From G965200765 sp965203865 (GTDB taxonomy: Bacteria; Pseudomonadota; Gammaproteobacteria; Arenicellales; JAJDZL01): 64,000 nucleotides of DNA. A program made the translations under genes and the position numbers. Position 1 is the stretch's first letter. Each line of letters opens with the position of its first letter. The stretch covers positions 1,612,001 to 1,676,000 of the forward strand of contig OZ241916.1 in the NCBI GenBank assembly GCA_965203865.1, written 5' to 3'. This document shows, one piece after another, positions 28,057 through 38,000 of the stretch. The notes beneath the pieces were generated by a model. It was not told where the DNA came from. It saw only the letters and a list, made by a program, of their open reading frames with translations, and searched no databases.

Positions 28057-28757
28057 AAACCTTTCGTGCACTTGCAGCACTGCTTTCCTACCCCACCCTT
28101 GAACTTCAGCAGGCAGTTCAGGAGTTAAAGCATGTACTAAAAGAGGAAAATTTGCTGAAAAAATCTACACTTCAAGAACTGGATTCGTTGTTCGAACATC
28201 TTTCTGCGTTTGATTTGCTGGATCTTGAAGAACAGTATGTTCTTCTGTTCGACCGTACCCGAAGCTTGTCTCTACATCTGTTTGAGCATGTTCATGGAGA
28301 GTCAAGAGACCGGGGACAGGCGATGGTGGATTTGCGACAACAGTATGCCGATGCCGAACTGGAAATTTGCTCAAATGAATTGCCAGACTATATTCCGCTG
28401 TTTTTGGAGTACTTGTCAACGCAAAAGTTGTCTGTTGCAAAGGAGCAACTTTCCATGTGCACCCACATTCTGGAAGCACTGAAAGAACGTCTTGTCAAAC
28501 AGAACAGTCCTTATGCAGCAGTGTTTGCAACCTTGACCAGCTTGGCGAACACCAAGCCCGATGCGGACCAATTGACAGAGTTAATGTCCAATTCGATTGA
28601 CGACCCCAACGACATGGCTGCAATTGACCAAGTTTGGGAGGAAAATGCAGTTACATTCCGGCCGGTGAGTAAAAATTGTTCGCCATCAGCTTATCGTTCG
28701 GATTATCCAGTGGTGTTCAAACCAGAATTAAAAACTGAAATTAGCCAAGAGAAATGA
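28053..28757 (+). CDS. narJ: Nitrate reductase assembly chaperone NarJ
   Basis: The 234-residue cytoplasmic chaperone is needed for molybdenum-cofactor insertion and membrane attachment of NarGH. The start at 28053 overlaps the narH stop by four bases and gives MKTFRALAALLSYPTLELQQ, the conserved NarJ N-terminus; the frame is open further upstream only because it overlaps narH. The helical region with HVHGESRDRGQAMVDL and the acidic DYIPLFLEYLS block are typical of the TorD/NarJ fold. It is not part of the final complex. Confidence 0.95.
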   Translation: MKTFRALAALLSYPTLELQQAVQELKHVLKEENLLKKSTLQELDSLFEHLSAFDLLDLEEQYVLLFDRTRSLSLHLFEHVHGESRDRGQAMVDLRQQYADAELEICSNELPDYIPLFLEYLSTQKLSVAKEQLSMCTHILEALKERLVKQNSPYAAVFATLTSLANTKPDADQLTELMSNSIDDPNDMAAIDQVWEENAVTFRPVSKNCSPSAYRSDYPVVFKPELKTEISQEK

Positions 28758-29458
28758 ACGAATATATTAATTTCCTGTGTTTTGGAATCTACCCGTATGT
28801 TGCAATTGTGGTCTTTGTTGCAATAAGCATCGCCCGATTTAACAGCGACCAGTACACCTGGCGGAGCGGGTCCAGCCAGTTGCTGCGAAAACGCCAGCTC
28901 ACCGTCGGCAGCAACTTGTTCCATATCGGAATCTTGATTGTGTTTATAGGACATCTGGTTGGATTGCTTACACCGATCGCACTTTTCGATGCATTGGGAA
29001 TCTCTCATACCGCAAAGCAAATTATGGCGATTGTTGTCGGCGGTGTTGCCGGGGTGGCATGTTTCATCGGATTGGTAATGTTGATTCACAGACGACTGGC
29101 CGACCCCCGAATTCGAAGGACTAGTTCAAAATCTGACATCTTTGTTTTGCTTCTTCTTTTGGTTCAACTTACAATCGGCTTGTTTACCATCGTAATTTCA
29201 ATGGGGCATCTCGACGGAGAAGAGATGGTGCGATTCATGACTTGGGCACAAATGATAGTGACATTTCAGCCGGGTGCTGCCGATTTGGTTCTGGATGCTC
29301 ATCCCCTGTTTAAACTTCACTTGTTTCTGGGCCTGACTGTTTTTCTGGTATTTCCATTTACCCGGCTTATTCACGTATGGAGCGCTCCAATCTGGTATCT
29401 CGGCAGACGCGGTTATCAAATCGTCCGCACCCGAAGTGGACGAATAATTGAACGATAA
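28754..29458 (+). CDS. narI: Nitrate reductase gamma subunit NarI (cytochrome b)
   Basis: The 234-residue inner-membrane subunit has five hydrophobic segments; it oxidises quinol and carries two b hemes. The heme-ligating histidines are visible as FHIGILIVFIGHLVG in the second helix and HPLFKLHLFLG...RLIHVWSAP in the last two. The ATG overlaps narJ by four bases (ATGA), so narH-narJ-narI translation is coupled. A parvulin gene follows 27 bases later. Confidence 0.97.
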   Translation: MNEYINFLCFGIYPYVAIVVFVAISIARFNSDQYTWRSGSSQLLRKRQLTVGSNLFHIGILIVFIGHLVGLLTPIALFDALGISHTAKQIMAIVVGGVAGVACFIGLVMLIHRRLADPRIRRTSSKSDIFVLLLLLVQLTIGLFTIVISMGHLDGEEMVRFMTWAQMIVTFQPGAADLVLDAHPLFKLHLFLGLTVFLVFPFTRLIHVWSAPIWYLGRRGYQIVRTRSGRIIER

Positions 29459-29485
29459 TACAAGTGTCCGCGGATTCTGCCTGAT

Positions 29486-30274
29486 ATGGATTCCAGCATT
29501 CGCGTCAACGACGAGGTAATTTCAGAAGAATCCATACTGGAGGAAATGCAGTACCACCCGTCAGCTGAACTTCCCAAGAAGCAAGCAGCAACGGCACTGG
29601 TAATTCGAAGCCTGCTACTGCAGGAAGCTCAACGCCTCAAAATCAATGCTACGTCAATGCAATTTGGAAAGGGCCGTTATGAAGCACCGGAAGAAGCTCT
29701 CATTCGCTCCCTCCTTGAATCTGAAATTTCCATTGAGCTGCCCGACGAAGATACTTGTCGAAAATACTACGAATCAAGTCCAGGCAAGTTTCTCTCTCCT
29801 GATTTGTATGAACCAAGACACATCCTTTACTCAGCCAATCCTGAAAATACTGAGGAAGTTCAGGCGGCAACCCTCAAGGCCAAATCCACAATCAAAATTC
29901 TGCAGCATGAGCCGGCAAAATTCGACGAAATTGCTCGTAACGAATCAGATTGCACCTCCGGCCAAAGCAATGGCTATCTCGGTCAACTTGGTCCAGGAGA
30001 AATGGTGCCTGAATTTGAATCTGCGATAGTCAACCTTGAAGAAGGACAATTGCATCCAAAGCCAGTGTATACTCGCTACGGTGTTCATGTGATTCGACTG
30101 GAACACCGAATCAACGGGAACCAACTGCCGTTTCGCAGTGTTCATCAACGCATCGCCGACTACTTGTCGGATACAAAGTGGAGACTTGGAGTTCAGAAAT
30201 ACATTCGTACACTGATTGACAAGGCGGATATCAAGGGATGGAAACCTGATGAACACGAATTCAAAGTAGTATAA
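29486..30274 (+). CDS. PpiC-type (parvulin) isomerase of the nar operon
   Basis: The 262-residue protein has a C-terminal parvulin domain (residues ~110-215: EPRHILYSA, GYLGQLGPGEMVPEFE, RYGVHVIRLEH) and a helical N-terminal part. There is no signal peptide, so it is probably cytoplasmic. Parvulins in this position, directly after narI, are known in pseudomonad and betaproteobacterial nar operons and are thought to help assemble the nitrate reductase; the exact client is not proven. Spacing of 27 bases from narI supports co-transcription. Confidence 0.85.
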   Translation: MDSSIRVNDEVISEESILEEMQYHPSAELPKKQAATALVIRSLLLQEAQRLKINATSMQFGKGRYEAPEEALIRSLLESEISIELPDEDTCRKYYESSPGKFLSPDLYEPRHILYSANPENTEEVQAATLKAKSTIKILQHEPAKFDEIARNESDCTSGQSNGYLGQLGPGEMVPEFESAIVNLEEGQLHPKPVYTRYGVHVIRLEHRINGNQLPFRSVHQRIADYLSDTKWRLGVQKYIRTLIDKADIKGWKPDEHEFKVV

Positions 30275-30347
30275 AGAATATTGAATTTCAAATTGTCCGA
30301 TTAGTCGGTAGCATATTGATTTCATACTTGTAATTGAAAAAAATCCA

Positions 30348-31169
30348 ATGCTTCAAAAATTGTTTTTGCTAATTGTCGGACTTGCCCTCCTGTATTTGGT
30401 GGTTGTCTTTGCGTTCTACTTTCTGCAAAAGGGATTCATTCACTACCCTTCCGCCAGAATAGACACTACGCCAGACAAGCATGGGTTTGAATATGAGAAC
30501 ATCAATTTGAACACTGATGATTCAGCCCGATTGCATGGCTGGTTTCTGCCTCACCCTAACCCACGCTTTACCCTTCTCTTCTATCATGGCAACGCCGGCA
30601 ATATTTCTCATAGGATCGACTCCTTTCGAATCTTCCATGACTTGGGACTATCTGTCTTTATCTACGATTATCGAAGCTACGGATTGAGCACCGGGAAGTT
30701 GACAGAAAATGCAATGTACCAGGATGCGGAACTTGCCTGGAAATATCTAACCGATACAAGAGGCATCCCACCAAAGCAAATTATTGTGTTTGGACGGTCA
30801 CTAGGAACTGCGATGGCGAGTTGGGTCGCATCGAAGTATGCACCGGCAGGATTGATTATGGAATCGGGTTTTACATCTATTCCGAACATGGCTCGTATTT
30901 ACTACAAGTGGATGCCAACCCAATTCATGGTGAAATGGTATTATGACAGCTTGTCAAGAATCGGTAGTGTCAAATGTCCCACACTCTATGTTCATAGCAA
31001 AAGAGATGATCTGGTGCCCTACTCCGAAAGCATCAAACTATATAAAGCAACCCAGTCCCGCAAGGAGTTTCTGGAAATTTTTGGCGGGCATAACTATGGG
31101 TTCGTGGAAAGCGGCAGTACCTACACAGAGGGGTTGGACAGGTTCATTAAAAGTCTGAAGATTCAGTAG
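30348..31169 (+). CDS. Membrane-anchored alpha/beta hydrolase (BEM46/YfhR-like)
   Basis: The 273-residue protein has an N-terminal hydrophobic anchor (residues ~5-28) followed by an alpha/beta-hydrolase domain. FYHGNAGN forms the oxyanion region. The nucleophile elbow is GRSLGTA, the acid is in HSKRDDLVPY and the catalytic His in FGGHNYGF. The family is of broad or unknown substrate. It follows the nar operon on the same strand after 73 bases and converges with the SDR gene. Confidence 0.85.
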   Translation: MLQKLFLLIVGLALLYLVVVFAFYFLQKGFIHYPSARIDTTPDKHGFEYENINLNTDDSARLHGWFLPHPNPRFTLLFYHGNAGNISHRIDSFRIFHDLGLSVFIYDYRSYGLSTGKLTENAMYQDAELAWKYLTDTRGIPPKQIIVFGRSLGTAMASWVASKYAPAGLIMESGFTSIPNMARIYYKWMPTQFMVKWYYDSLSRIGSVKCPTLYVHSKRDDLVPYSESIKLYKATQSRKEFLEIFGGHNYGFVESGSTYTEGLDRFIKSLKIQ

Positions 31170-31186
31170 ATTCTTTGCTATCTCGA

Positions 31187-32008
31187 CTACAGGTGTTCAC
31201 CACCGTTGATATGAATTTCCGAGCCGGTAACATAGCTTGATTTCTCAGCACAGAGAAAATAGATGGTTTGCGCTACTTCGTCCGGTGTTCCCAGCCTGTG
31301 CAAGGGAATGGTATCAACTAGCTCGCTCGTTCCCGGAGAAAGGATGGGTGTATCAATTTCCCCCGGAGCAATCGCATTTACCCGGATTCCTTTTGAACCG
31401 AAATCCGCTGCCATTTCTCTTGTCAATGCAGCCAAAGCCGCTTTGGAAGTAGCATAAGCCGTTCCGGCAAATGGATGTACCCGTGAACCTGCAATTGAAG
31501 TCACATTTACTATAGAGCCTTGGCCGCGAACAAGTTCATCCATTAACCCCCGGGCCAAGATAATAGGAGCAAAGAAATTTACCTCAAAAACCAGCCTCCA
31601 TGTTGCCATGCTTGTTACAAACGGCCCCATTCTTTGCCCGTTGTCACTCTTGGGGGAAATTCCAGCATTGTTCACCAAGGCATGCAAGGCACCTCCCGCC
31701 AGTCTCTTTTTCAATTCCGCCAATCCAATTGAGCGGTGGTCAGGGTCGCCCAAATCTATCTGAATATGGTCTTCGGGCCCGGCTTGCCAAGGACATTCCT
31801 TTGAAAAGGCGCGTCGCGAGCATGTAATCACGCGCCAGCCCTCCTCTTCAAATAACTTTGCAGTCGCATGTCCGATACCTTGGCTGGCACCGGTCAAGAC
31901 CAGAGTTCTCTGTCCGCCGCCCTTTTTTGTATCAGGGGAAGCCTTGCCAGGCGAAATTTGCCCAGTAACCGGACATTTTTCCACTTCTTGCTGTTGCGTC
32001 GTTTTCAT
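31187..32008 (-). CDS. Short-chain dehydrogenase/reductase
   Basis: The 273-residue NAD(P)-dependent SDR begins with ~30 polar N-terminal residues (MKTTQQQEVEKCPVTGQISP). The nucleotide site is TGASQGIGHATA, the structural motif NNAG, and the catalytic residues are Ser in NVTSIAGS and Tyr/Lys in YATSKAAL; the C-terminus VTGSEIHINGGEHL is typical of the classical family. Substrate not identifiable. It starts 12 bases after the EF-G-like stop, so is probably in one transcript with it. Confidence 0.88.
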   Translation of the reverse strand: MKTTQQQEVEKCPVTGQISPGKASPDTKKGGGQRTLVLTGASQGIGHATAKLFEEEGWRVITCSRRAFSKECPWQAGPEDHIQIDLGDPDHRSIGLAELKKRLAGGALHALVNNAGISPKSDNGQRMGPFVTSMATWRLVFEVNFFAPIILARGLMDELVRGQGSIVNVTSIAGSRVHPFAGTAYATSKAALAALTREMAADFGSKGIRVNAIAPGEIDTPILSPGTSELVDTIPLHRLGTPDEVAQTIYFLCAEKSSYVTGSEIHINGGEHL

Positions 32009-32020
32009 GCAAACACCCGG

Positions 32021-34054
32021 TTAATCATCCTCTGGTTGCTGGAATGCAGCATTTAATTTCTTCTGTACATCCATTGGAGCAGGTTCATAGTGTCCAAATT
32101 CCATTATAAACGAACCTTCCCCGCCCGTAATTGCATTCAAGCGGGACTGAAAATCCGACATTTCCGCTAACGGCGCTGACCCAGTGATTCGAACTGAGTT
32201 GTTGGCCATTGAATCGGTATCGCTAATTCGTCCTCGGCGAGAGGAAAGCTCGCCGGCAATATCGCCCATGAATGAATTCGGTGAAACAATTTCGACTTCT
32301 ACTATCGGCTCCAGTACAACCGGGCTAGCCTTGTTGAACGCCTCGACAAACGCTTTTTTACCCGCTGTAACAAAAGCCACTTCTTTGGAGTCAACCGAAT
32401 GGTGCTTGCCGTCGTAAACGACAACCCTGACATCCTCAATCGGGAATCCGGCATAAGCACCTGTTTGCAGCACTTGGCGTACACCTTTCTCTACTGCTGG
32501 AATGAACTGCGACGGGATTACTCCGCCAACAACCTTGTCTACAAATTCAAAGCCTTCGCCCCTTTCCATGGGTTCAATGCGTAGAAACACCTCGCCGAAC
32601 TGCCCGGCACCCCCAGTTTGCTTTTTATGCCTGCAATGTCCTTCTGATGAGTTCTTGATGGTTTCCATATACGGAATGGTTGGAACCGATGTACTCACCT
32701 CAACATTGTAGATTTCCTTCAATCGCTCAAGTGCGATTCGAAGGTGCAGGTCTCCAAGACCGCGAAGTACGGTTTCATTCGCAGCCGGATTTCGCTCAAC
32801 TGTGATGCAAGCATCTTCAGCTGCGATTTTGTAAAGAGATTCGGAAACTTTCTGCTCGTCGCCGCGGCTGGAAGGAGAAACTGCCAATCCGACCATCGGA
32901 CTTGGAAGCTTGCTGGTGTTCATTCGAATAACTCTCTCATCGTCAGCGCTACGAATTACGCTTCCAAGTTTTACTTCGTCAACTTTCGCAATTCCTCGAA
33001 TATCCCCGGGAATCCCGGCCGGGGCATCTGCATGCTCCTTTCCTTGCAAAGCATATAAATTGGCGAATTTTACTGACTTTCTCGCATCATCAACCAATGT
33101 CGGCATGTCTTTTGTAAGTGTTCCTTGAAATATTCTAAATACCCCCAACTTACCGACGAACGGGTCAAATGAAACTTTGAAGACATACGCCAATAAATTT
33201 TTGTTCGCATCCGCTTCGAATTCAACGGACTCACCGCCTTCTTCTTCGACAAACTCAGGTTTTCGCCCCTGATGTGGATTTGGAAGCAACTGCGAAATCA
33301 GGCTCAACAACTCCGGTACACCGGCATCGGTTTCCGCCGAGGTGAAACATACCGGCACCAAATGCCCTTCCAGCATTGCTCGCACAAACGCATCCGCAAG
33401 CTTTTCCTTTGAAACCTCGCCACTTTCAAAGTATTCTTCCATTAGCTCTTCATCCATCTCCACAATTTGCTCCAGAATTGCGGTATGTGCATCTTCTACC
33501 GAACCGATTGAGGAATCGCCTTCAGATTGATGAAGGCAATCAACTACTGACTGACCGTTGCTGACTGGAAGATTGATTGCCAGGCACTCATTTCCGAATT
33601 CTTCCCGAATTGAGTTGTAGACGCTTTCGAATTCAACATTTTCATTATCAATTCGGTTCACAACAATGATCCGGCTTAGATTGCGCTCTGCTGCCCAACC
33701 CATATAGCGTCGAGTCATAGTTTCAATCCCGGCCTGAGCATTTACCACAATTGCTGCTGTTTCAACTGCATCCAGCGTTGAAATTGCCGCTCCCATGAAG
33801 TCCGAATACCCAGGAGTATCAATCAAGTTGATGTGCTTGCCTTCGTAATCCATTGACATGATGGATGCACTCAATGAACGCAGATGCTGCTTTTCAAGTA
33901 CATCGTGGTCGCTAACCGTATTTTTTCGATTGATGTCGCCTTTAGAAGGAATCGCGCCGGACTTGCTCAGCATTGCCTCGCAAAGCAGTGTTTTGCCTGA
34001 GCCTGCTTGACCCACAATAGTCAGGTTACGTATGTCTTCGGTAGTGTAGGACAT
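32021..34054 (-). CDS. Elongation factor G-like GTPase (FusA2 type)
   Basis: The 677-residue translational GTPase has EF-G domain order. G1 is GQAGSGKTL (standard EF-G has AHIDAGKT), G3 is DTPGYSDF and the guanine-specificity loop reads NRIDNE instead of NKxD. Domain IV and V landmarks such as GQFGEVFLRIEP and SPNSFMGDIAGELSSRRGRI are retained. These deviations place it with the paralogous EF-G-like proteins rather than the housekeeping factor; their role is poorly understood. GGAGG precedes the ATG by 5 bases. Divergent from cytochrome c4. Confidence 0.85.
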   Translation of the reverse strand: MSYTTEDIRNLTIVGQAGSGKTLLCEAMLSKSGAIPSKGDINRKNTVSDHDVLEKQHLRSLSASIMSMDYEGKHINLIDTPGYSDFMGAAISTLDAVETAAIVVNAQAGIETMTRRYMGWAAERNLSRIIVVNRIDNENVEFESVYNSIREEFGNECLAINLPVSNGQSVVDCLHQSEGDSSIGSVEDAHTAILEQIVEMDEELMEEYFESGEVSKEKLADAFVRAMLEGHLVPVCFTSAETDAGVPELLSLISQLLPNPHQGRKPEFVEEEGGESVEFEADANKNLLAYVFKVSFDPFVGKLGVFRIFQGTLTKDMPTLVDDARKSVKFANLYALQGKEHADAPAGIPGDIRGIAKVDEVKLGSVIRSADDERVIRMNTSKLPSPMVGLAVSPSSRGDEQKVSESLYKIAAEDACITVERNPAANETVLRGLGDLHLRIALERLKEIYNVEVSTSVPTIPYMETIKNSSEGHCRHKKQTGGAGQFGEVFLRIEPMERGEGFEFVDKVVGGVIPSQFIPAVEKGVRQVLQTGAYAGFPIEDVRVVVYDGKHHSVDSKEVAFVTAGKKAFVEAFNKASPVVLEPIVEVEIVSPNSFMGDIAGELSSRRGRISDTDSMANNSVRITGSAPLAEMSDFQSRLNAITGGEGSFIMEFGHYEPAPMDVQKKLNAAFQQPEDD

Positions 34055-34286
34055 TCATTCCTCCAAGTATCTGTTTTTATTTCCAGTGCCGTTTGAAGCA
34101 CGAATCTCAACCATCAATTATAGTGAAGTGCTTGTTATATAAGAAATAGCAAGAGAATTGAACTCAATCTTTTCAATTGTCGAAAAATTATTCCTGTCAA
34201 ATTGGATTTCAGTAAAGCAACATATGATTTTGAATCGCTTTGATTTTCTTCATTTTATCTGTCGCGACCGGTTTTGCGATAGAAAT

Positions 34287-34316
34287 TTGCTTCATTTTCC
34301 TTCATATTCGTATAAT
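34287..34316 (+). promoter_or_regulatory. Promoter upstream of cytochrome c4
   Basis: TTGCTT (34287-34292), an 18-base spacer and a perfect TATAAT (34311-34316) lie ~65 bases before the GTG start at 34383. The rest of the 34055-34382 divergent gap is AT-rich with no gene seen. Confidence 0.5.
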
Positions 34317-34382
34317 ACGCAGTTTAATTTGAACAAACATCTATTTCGTTCCACAAAAACACTTCACAGGAAGTAGGTTAAA

Positions 34383-34997
34383 GTGAAATCAGGAATAACT
34401 GCTATAGTCGGAATTATCGGATTTATTTTCTCGCTAAGTCTGTTTGCTGAGGGCGACCCGGCAGCCGGCAGAGAAAAAGCATTTACTTGCACTGGATGCC
34501 ACGCAGCACCCGGAATGCGAAATGTCTACCCCAGTTACAGAGTGCCAAAGATTGCGGGCCAGAATACTGAATACTTGATCGAAGCGATGCGAGCCTATCG
34601 CGAAGGGTTGCGTACTCATGCGACCATGCACGCGCAAACGGCGCAGTTCACCGACCAAGACATTGAAAACATCGCCGCCTACTTTTCTCAAAGCGATGTC
34701 GAGCCGGCAACATCGGTCATATCTGCCTTCAAGGGAAACCCTTCTGCTGGAAAGTCAAAAGCAACACTTTGTATTGTTTGCCATGGCGAAGGCAGTACAA
34801 CCCAAAGTTCGGCAACACCGATATTGTCTGGACAATACGAGGATTACATCATTCATTCATTAAAGAGCTATCAGTCAGGGGAAAGAGAAAATGCAATTAT
34901 GGCCCCTACCGTAGCAACACTCAATGATGAAGATATTCAAGACATTGCGGCTTACTACGCGGCAATGGAATCAAAAATATTCACACCCGCAGAATAA
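34383..34997 (+). CDS. Diheme cytochrome c4
   Basis: The 204-residue periplasmic cytochrome has a signal peptide (MKSGITAIVGIIGFIFSLSLFA). Two c-type heme motifs, CTGCH (~40) and CIVCH (~132), sit in two homologous ~90-residue halves; candidate methionine ligands fall in HATMHAQTAQFTDQDIENIAAYF and NAIMAPTVATLNDEDIQDIAAYY. Cytochrome c4 shuttles electrons from the bc1 complex to terminal oxidases. The start is GTG with GGAAG ~10 bases upstream. A strong terminator follows, inside the 3' end of lhr. Confidence 0.92.
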   Translation: MKSGITAIVGIIGFIFSLSLFAEGDPAAGREKAFTCTGCHAAPGMRNVYPSYRVPKIAGQNTEYLIEAMRAYREGLRTHATMHAQTAQFTDQDIENIAAYFSQSDVEPATSVISAFKGNPSAGKSKATLCIVCHGEGSTTQSSATPILSGQYEDYIIHSLKSYQSGERENAIMAPTVATLNDEDIQDIAAYYAAMESKIFTPAE

Positions 34998-35021
34998 TTT
35001 GCAGTTTTATTGCGGGTAACT

Positions 35022-38000
35022 TTATTCTTCTTGATTTTGCAAGGGCAGTGCCGTCTTGGCACTGCCATTTTTTTCAGCACTGATGCAGCGACCGTTTTTG
35101 AAGACAAGATAATTGCCGGCAATAGCAGGTACCTTGTCGCCAAGCACAGTTACATCTGCGATGTTTAACGGATCTGTGGCAGATACTGTGACTATATTGC
35201 CGTCATTAGATCTGCCCCTGTTACGCATCGTTCGCATGGACTCCACAGCTTCTGGCAATGCAAACTGTTCTCCCGAAAAACCGCTTACAAATCTTCCGCC
35301 TCGAATTTCTCCTCGGTCCTCCATGCGCCGGTAAATTTTCAACAATTCATTCCAATACGGAAAAAACGACTTTTCCTGAACTGCAACATCCCGAAAAATA
35401 ATTCCATACCGATTCAATAGAACCTTGGCACTGTATGCTACCGCCTCTTCTCGGGAAATCTCTTTTCTGCTGGACTTTTCTATGAGCGACCACCGACCAG
35501 AAAATTGAACGCTATGTCCGCTAAAGCGACGCCAGCGCGCACTTTTGCGACGCTTATGCTCTGGAATCAGCAAGTTTCGAATTCCACCATAGTGATCGCA
35601 AGTCACCATCCCGAGTGAAAACAGTTCAACCAACCCTTGTTCTACATGACTCGGCAAATGGTTAACCTCATGAACAATATCGTCATAAAACAAAGCCCCT
35701 TGTAATTGCAGAGTTTCTTTAATTTGACAGGCTATAGAGGACAGATTGGCTTCTGTGTTATTTTGACCTTTTGCCAATGCTCTCCACATCGGCAAGCTCT
35801 CTCTCCGTAAAAATGTCAACGGAACAAATCGCAGGTTTGCGCTATGTCGATATATGGTATTTTGCTTCTGGCTATTGACCGGATTGGAAACTCTCGCCCA
35901 TACGACCTGCCCCGAGGCGCTTAGATAATCCAGCATCTCTGGAGTGTATCCAAATACTCTGGCAGGCAGCAACTCCGACTCCCATTGCCCAGCAGGCGCT
36001 TCATAACCTTCGAGCTGGCGTAAAACTGCATTTAATGCATCAACTCCTTCTGCTACCGAATCCGGCACCAAGCGTAGCCAATGAACCAGAAAGCTGGAAT
36101 AGTCAATTGAACTTACAGGGGCGATTTCGCTTCTGAGCATACGCAAAGTACGCTTGTGCACACGCGCCAAAAATCGCCTCTCGCACCACTCTGCTTCTGA
36201 TTTTCCACCCTCATACCTGCCCTTCAAAATGCTGCCTTCAGATTGAAGTACCGCAAGTGAATCATTGACCAAGTCAACGGAAATCATCAATTCGCCTGCC
36301 AAGCTACTTGCTGTGCGAGGCCCTGTCATCTCCAATCTGCTTCTTAACAAGCCAACCAGCGCAAACTCTGCATCAATATCATCCTGGTTGCCAAATGAAA
36401 CTGAAGAGATAACCGGAAGCATGTCAAATTTCTGAACCACCGCTTGAAGTTCCTTCAATCTCTCCGCTGCAACCCAGATTTTCGATTGGTTTGGCAATGT
36501 AATTTCTGTGGCTCGCCTGTTTTTTGCAAGTGCCTTGAATTGAGACTTAAGTTGATTTGCTGATTTGGACTCGTTCAGTTTATCGATTTTCAAATATCCA
36601 AAAAGGAGTAGTGAATCGTGCAATTCATCAGCGTTTTTGGGATCGGGTTGCATTTCTTTACGAAGTTCAGAGAAAATTTTTGGGTCCAATTGGGCCAATT
36701 TTTCAGCATCTTCAATAGATACGCTCCTGCGTTGCTGAACAGCAAGCGTTCTGCGTTCTTCTGCCGGTGCATCATCCAGAAACGCGTAAGGTTTGGCAGT
36801 CAAAACTTCCGCTGACAATGGCGAAGGCTGCCGCAAATCCTTGCAGACGACTGATATTTCCCCTGCCTCCAGCTGACCTAGCAAGTTTTCCAGTTCGCAA
36901 ACATCCATGACTTCATGCAGGCAATCGTTGATTGTCTGATCAACCAGAGGATGATCTGGGACCTGAATCGGGCCGCTCAAATTTTCCTGGCAAGCAACTT
37001 GGTCGGGGAACACAAGCGCCAATAGGTCTTCTGCATCTGCTCGCTGGAATACAGGCGGGACTTTCTTTCCGTTTCGATTACGAAGAACCGCCAACGCGGT
37101 GTTGCACACCCATCTCCACCGTGTCGCGAACATTGGTGCCGTAAAAATAGCTTGTGTCAGCGTTTGTCGCACGGTGTTTTGCTTTAAATAATTCTTGACT
37201 TCCTCCAATTCAAAACTGTGAGTCGGTCCCAAAGACAAAACCAGACTGTCTTCCAGCGCAGCGGCTTGCAACTCGAAATTGAATCGAACACAGAACCGCT
37301 TTCTTAAAGCCAGTCCCCAAGCACGGTTCAACCGCGAACCAAACACACTGTGGACAACCAGATGCATATCGCCAACTTCATCAAAAAAACGCTCGAACAC
37401 CACTTGCTTCCGATTCGGCAACACTCCAAGCACCATTTTTGCCGAAGCGAGATAATCCACTATTTGTTTGGTGGCGTAATTGCTCAGAGAATAATCCTTT
37501 CTAATGGAATCTATAACTTCGTCCATTGCATGCCGGTCCAGCCGCTCTGCAACTTCGCTTCTCAATTCGGAAACAGCATGGCTCAATGCCTGACTGCGAC
37601 CACGCCCTTCTCCCAGCCAGAATGGAATATTGGGCGGCAGGCCGCCTGCATCTTCTACACGAACAACTCCTTTTTGCACTTGCAAGACTCGGTAGGAGGC
37701 ATTCCCGAGCTGAAATATATCTCCCGACATGCTTTCAAATGCAAAGTCTTCATTTACAGTACCGATTCGAACATCTTCGGGCTCAAGAACAACATCAAAA
37801 TCAAACTGGTCCGGTATTGCACCTGCATTCATTGTAGCTGCCACCTTCGCTCCTCTACGTCCGCGAATTTTCCGATTTACAGCATCCAAATGAATGTAGG
37901 CGCTACGTCGCCCTTGTCGCAGAGTGAATCCTTCTGCCAGCATTTGAACAATCGCTTCAAACTGCTTTTTTTCAAGATTTCTATAGGAGAATGCAGTCTT

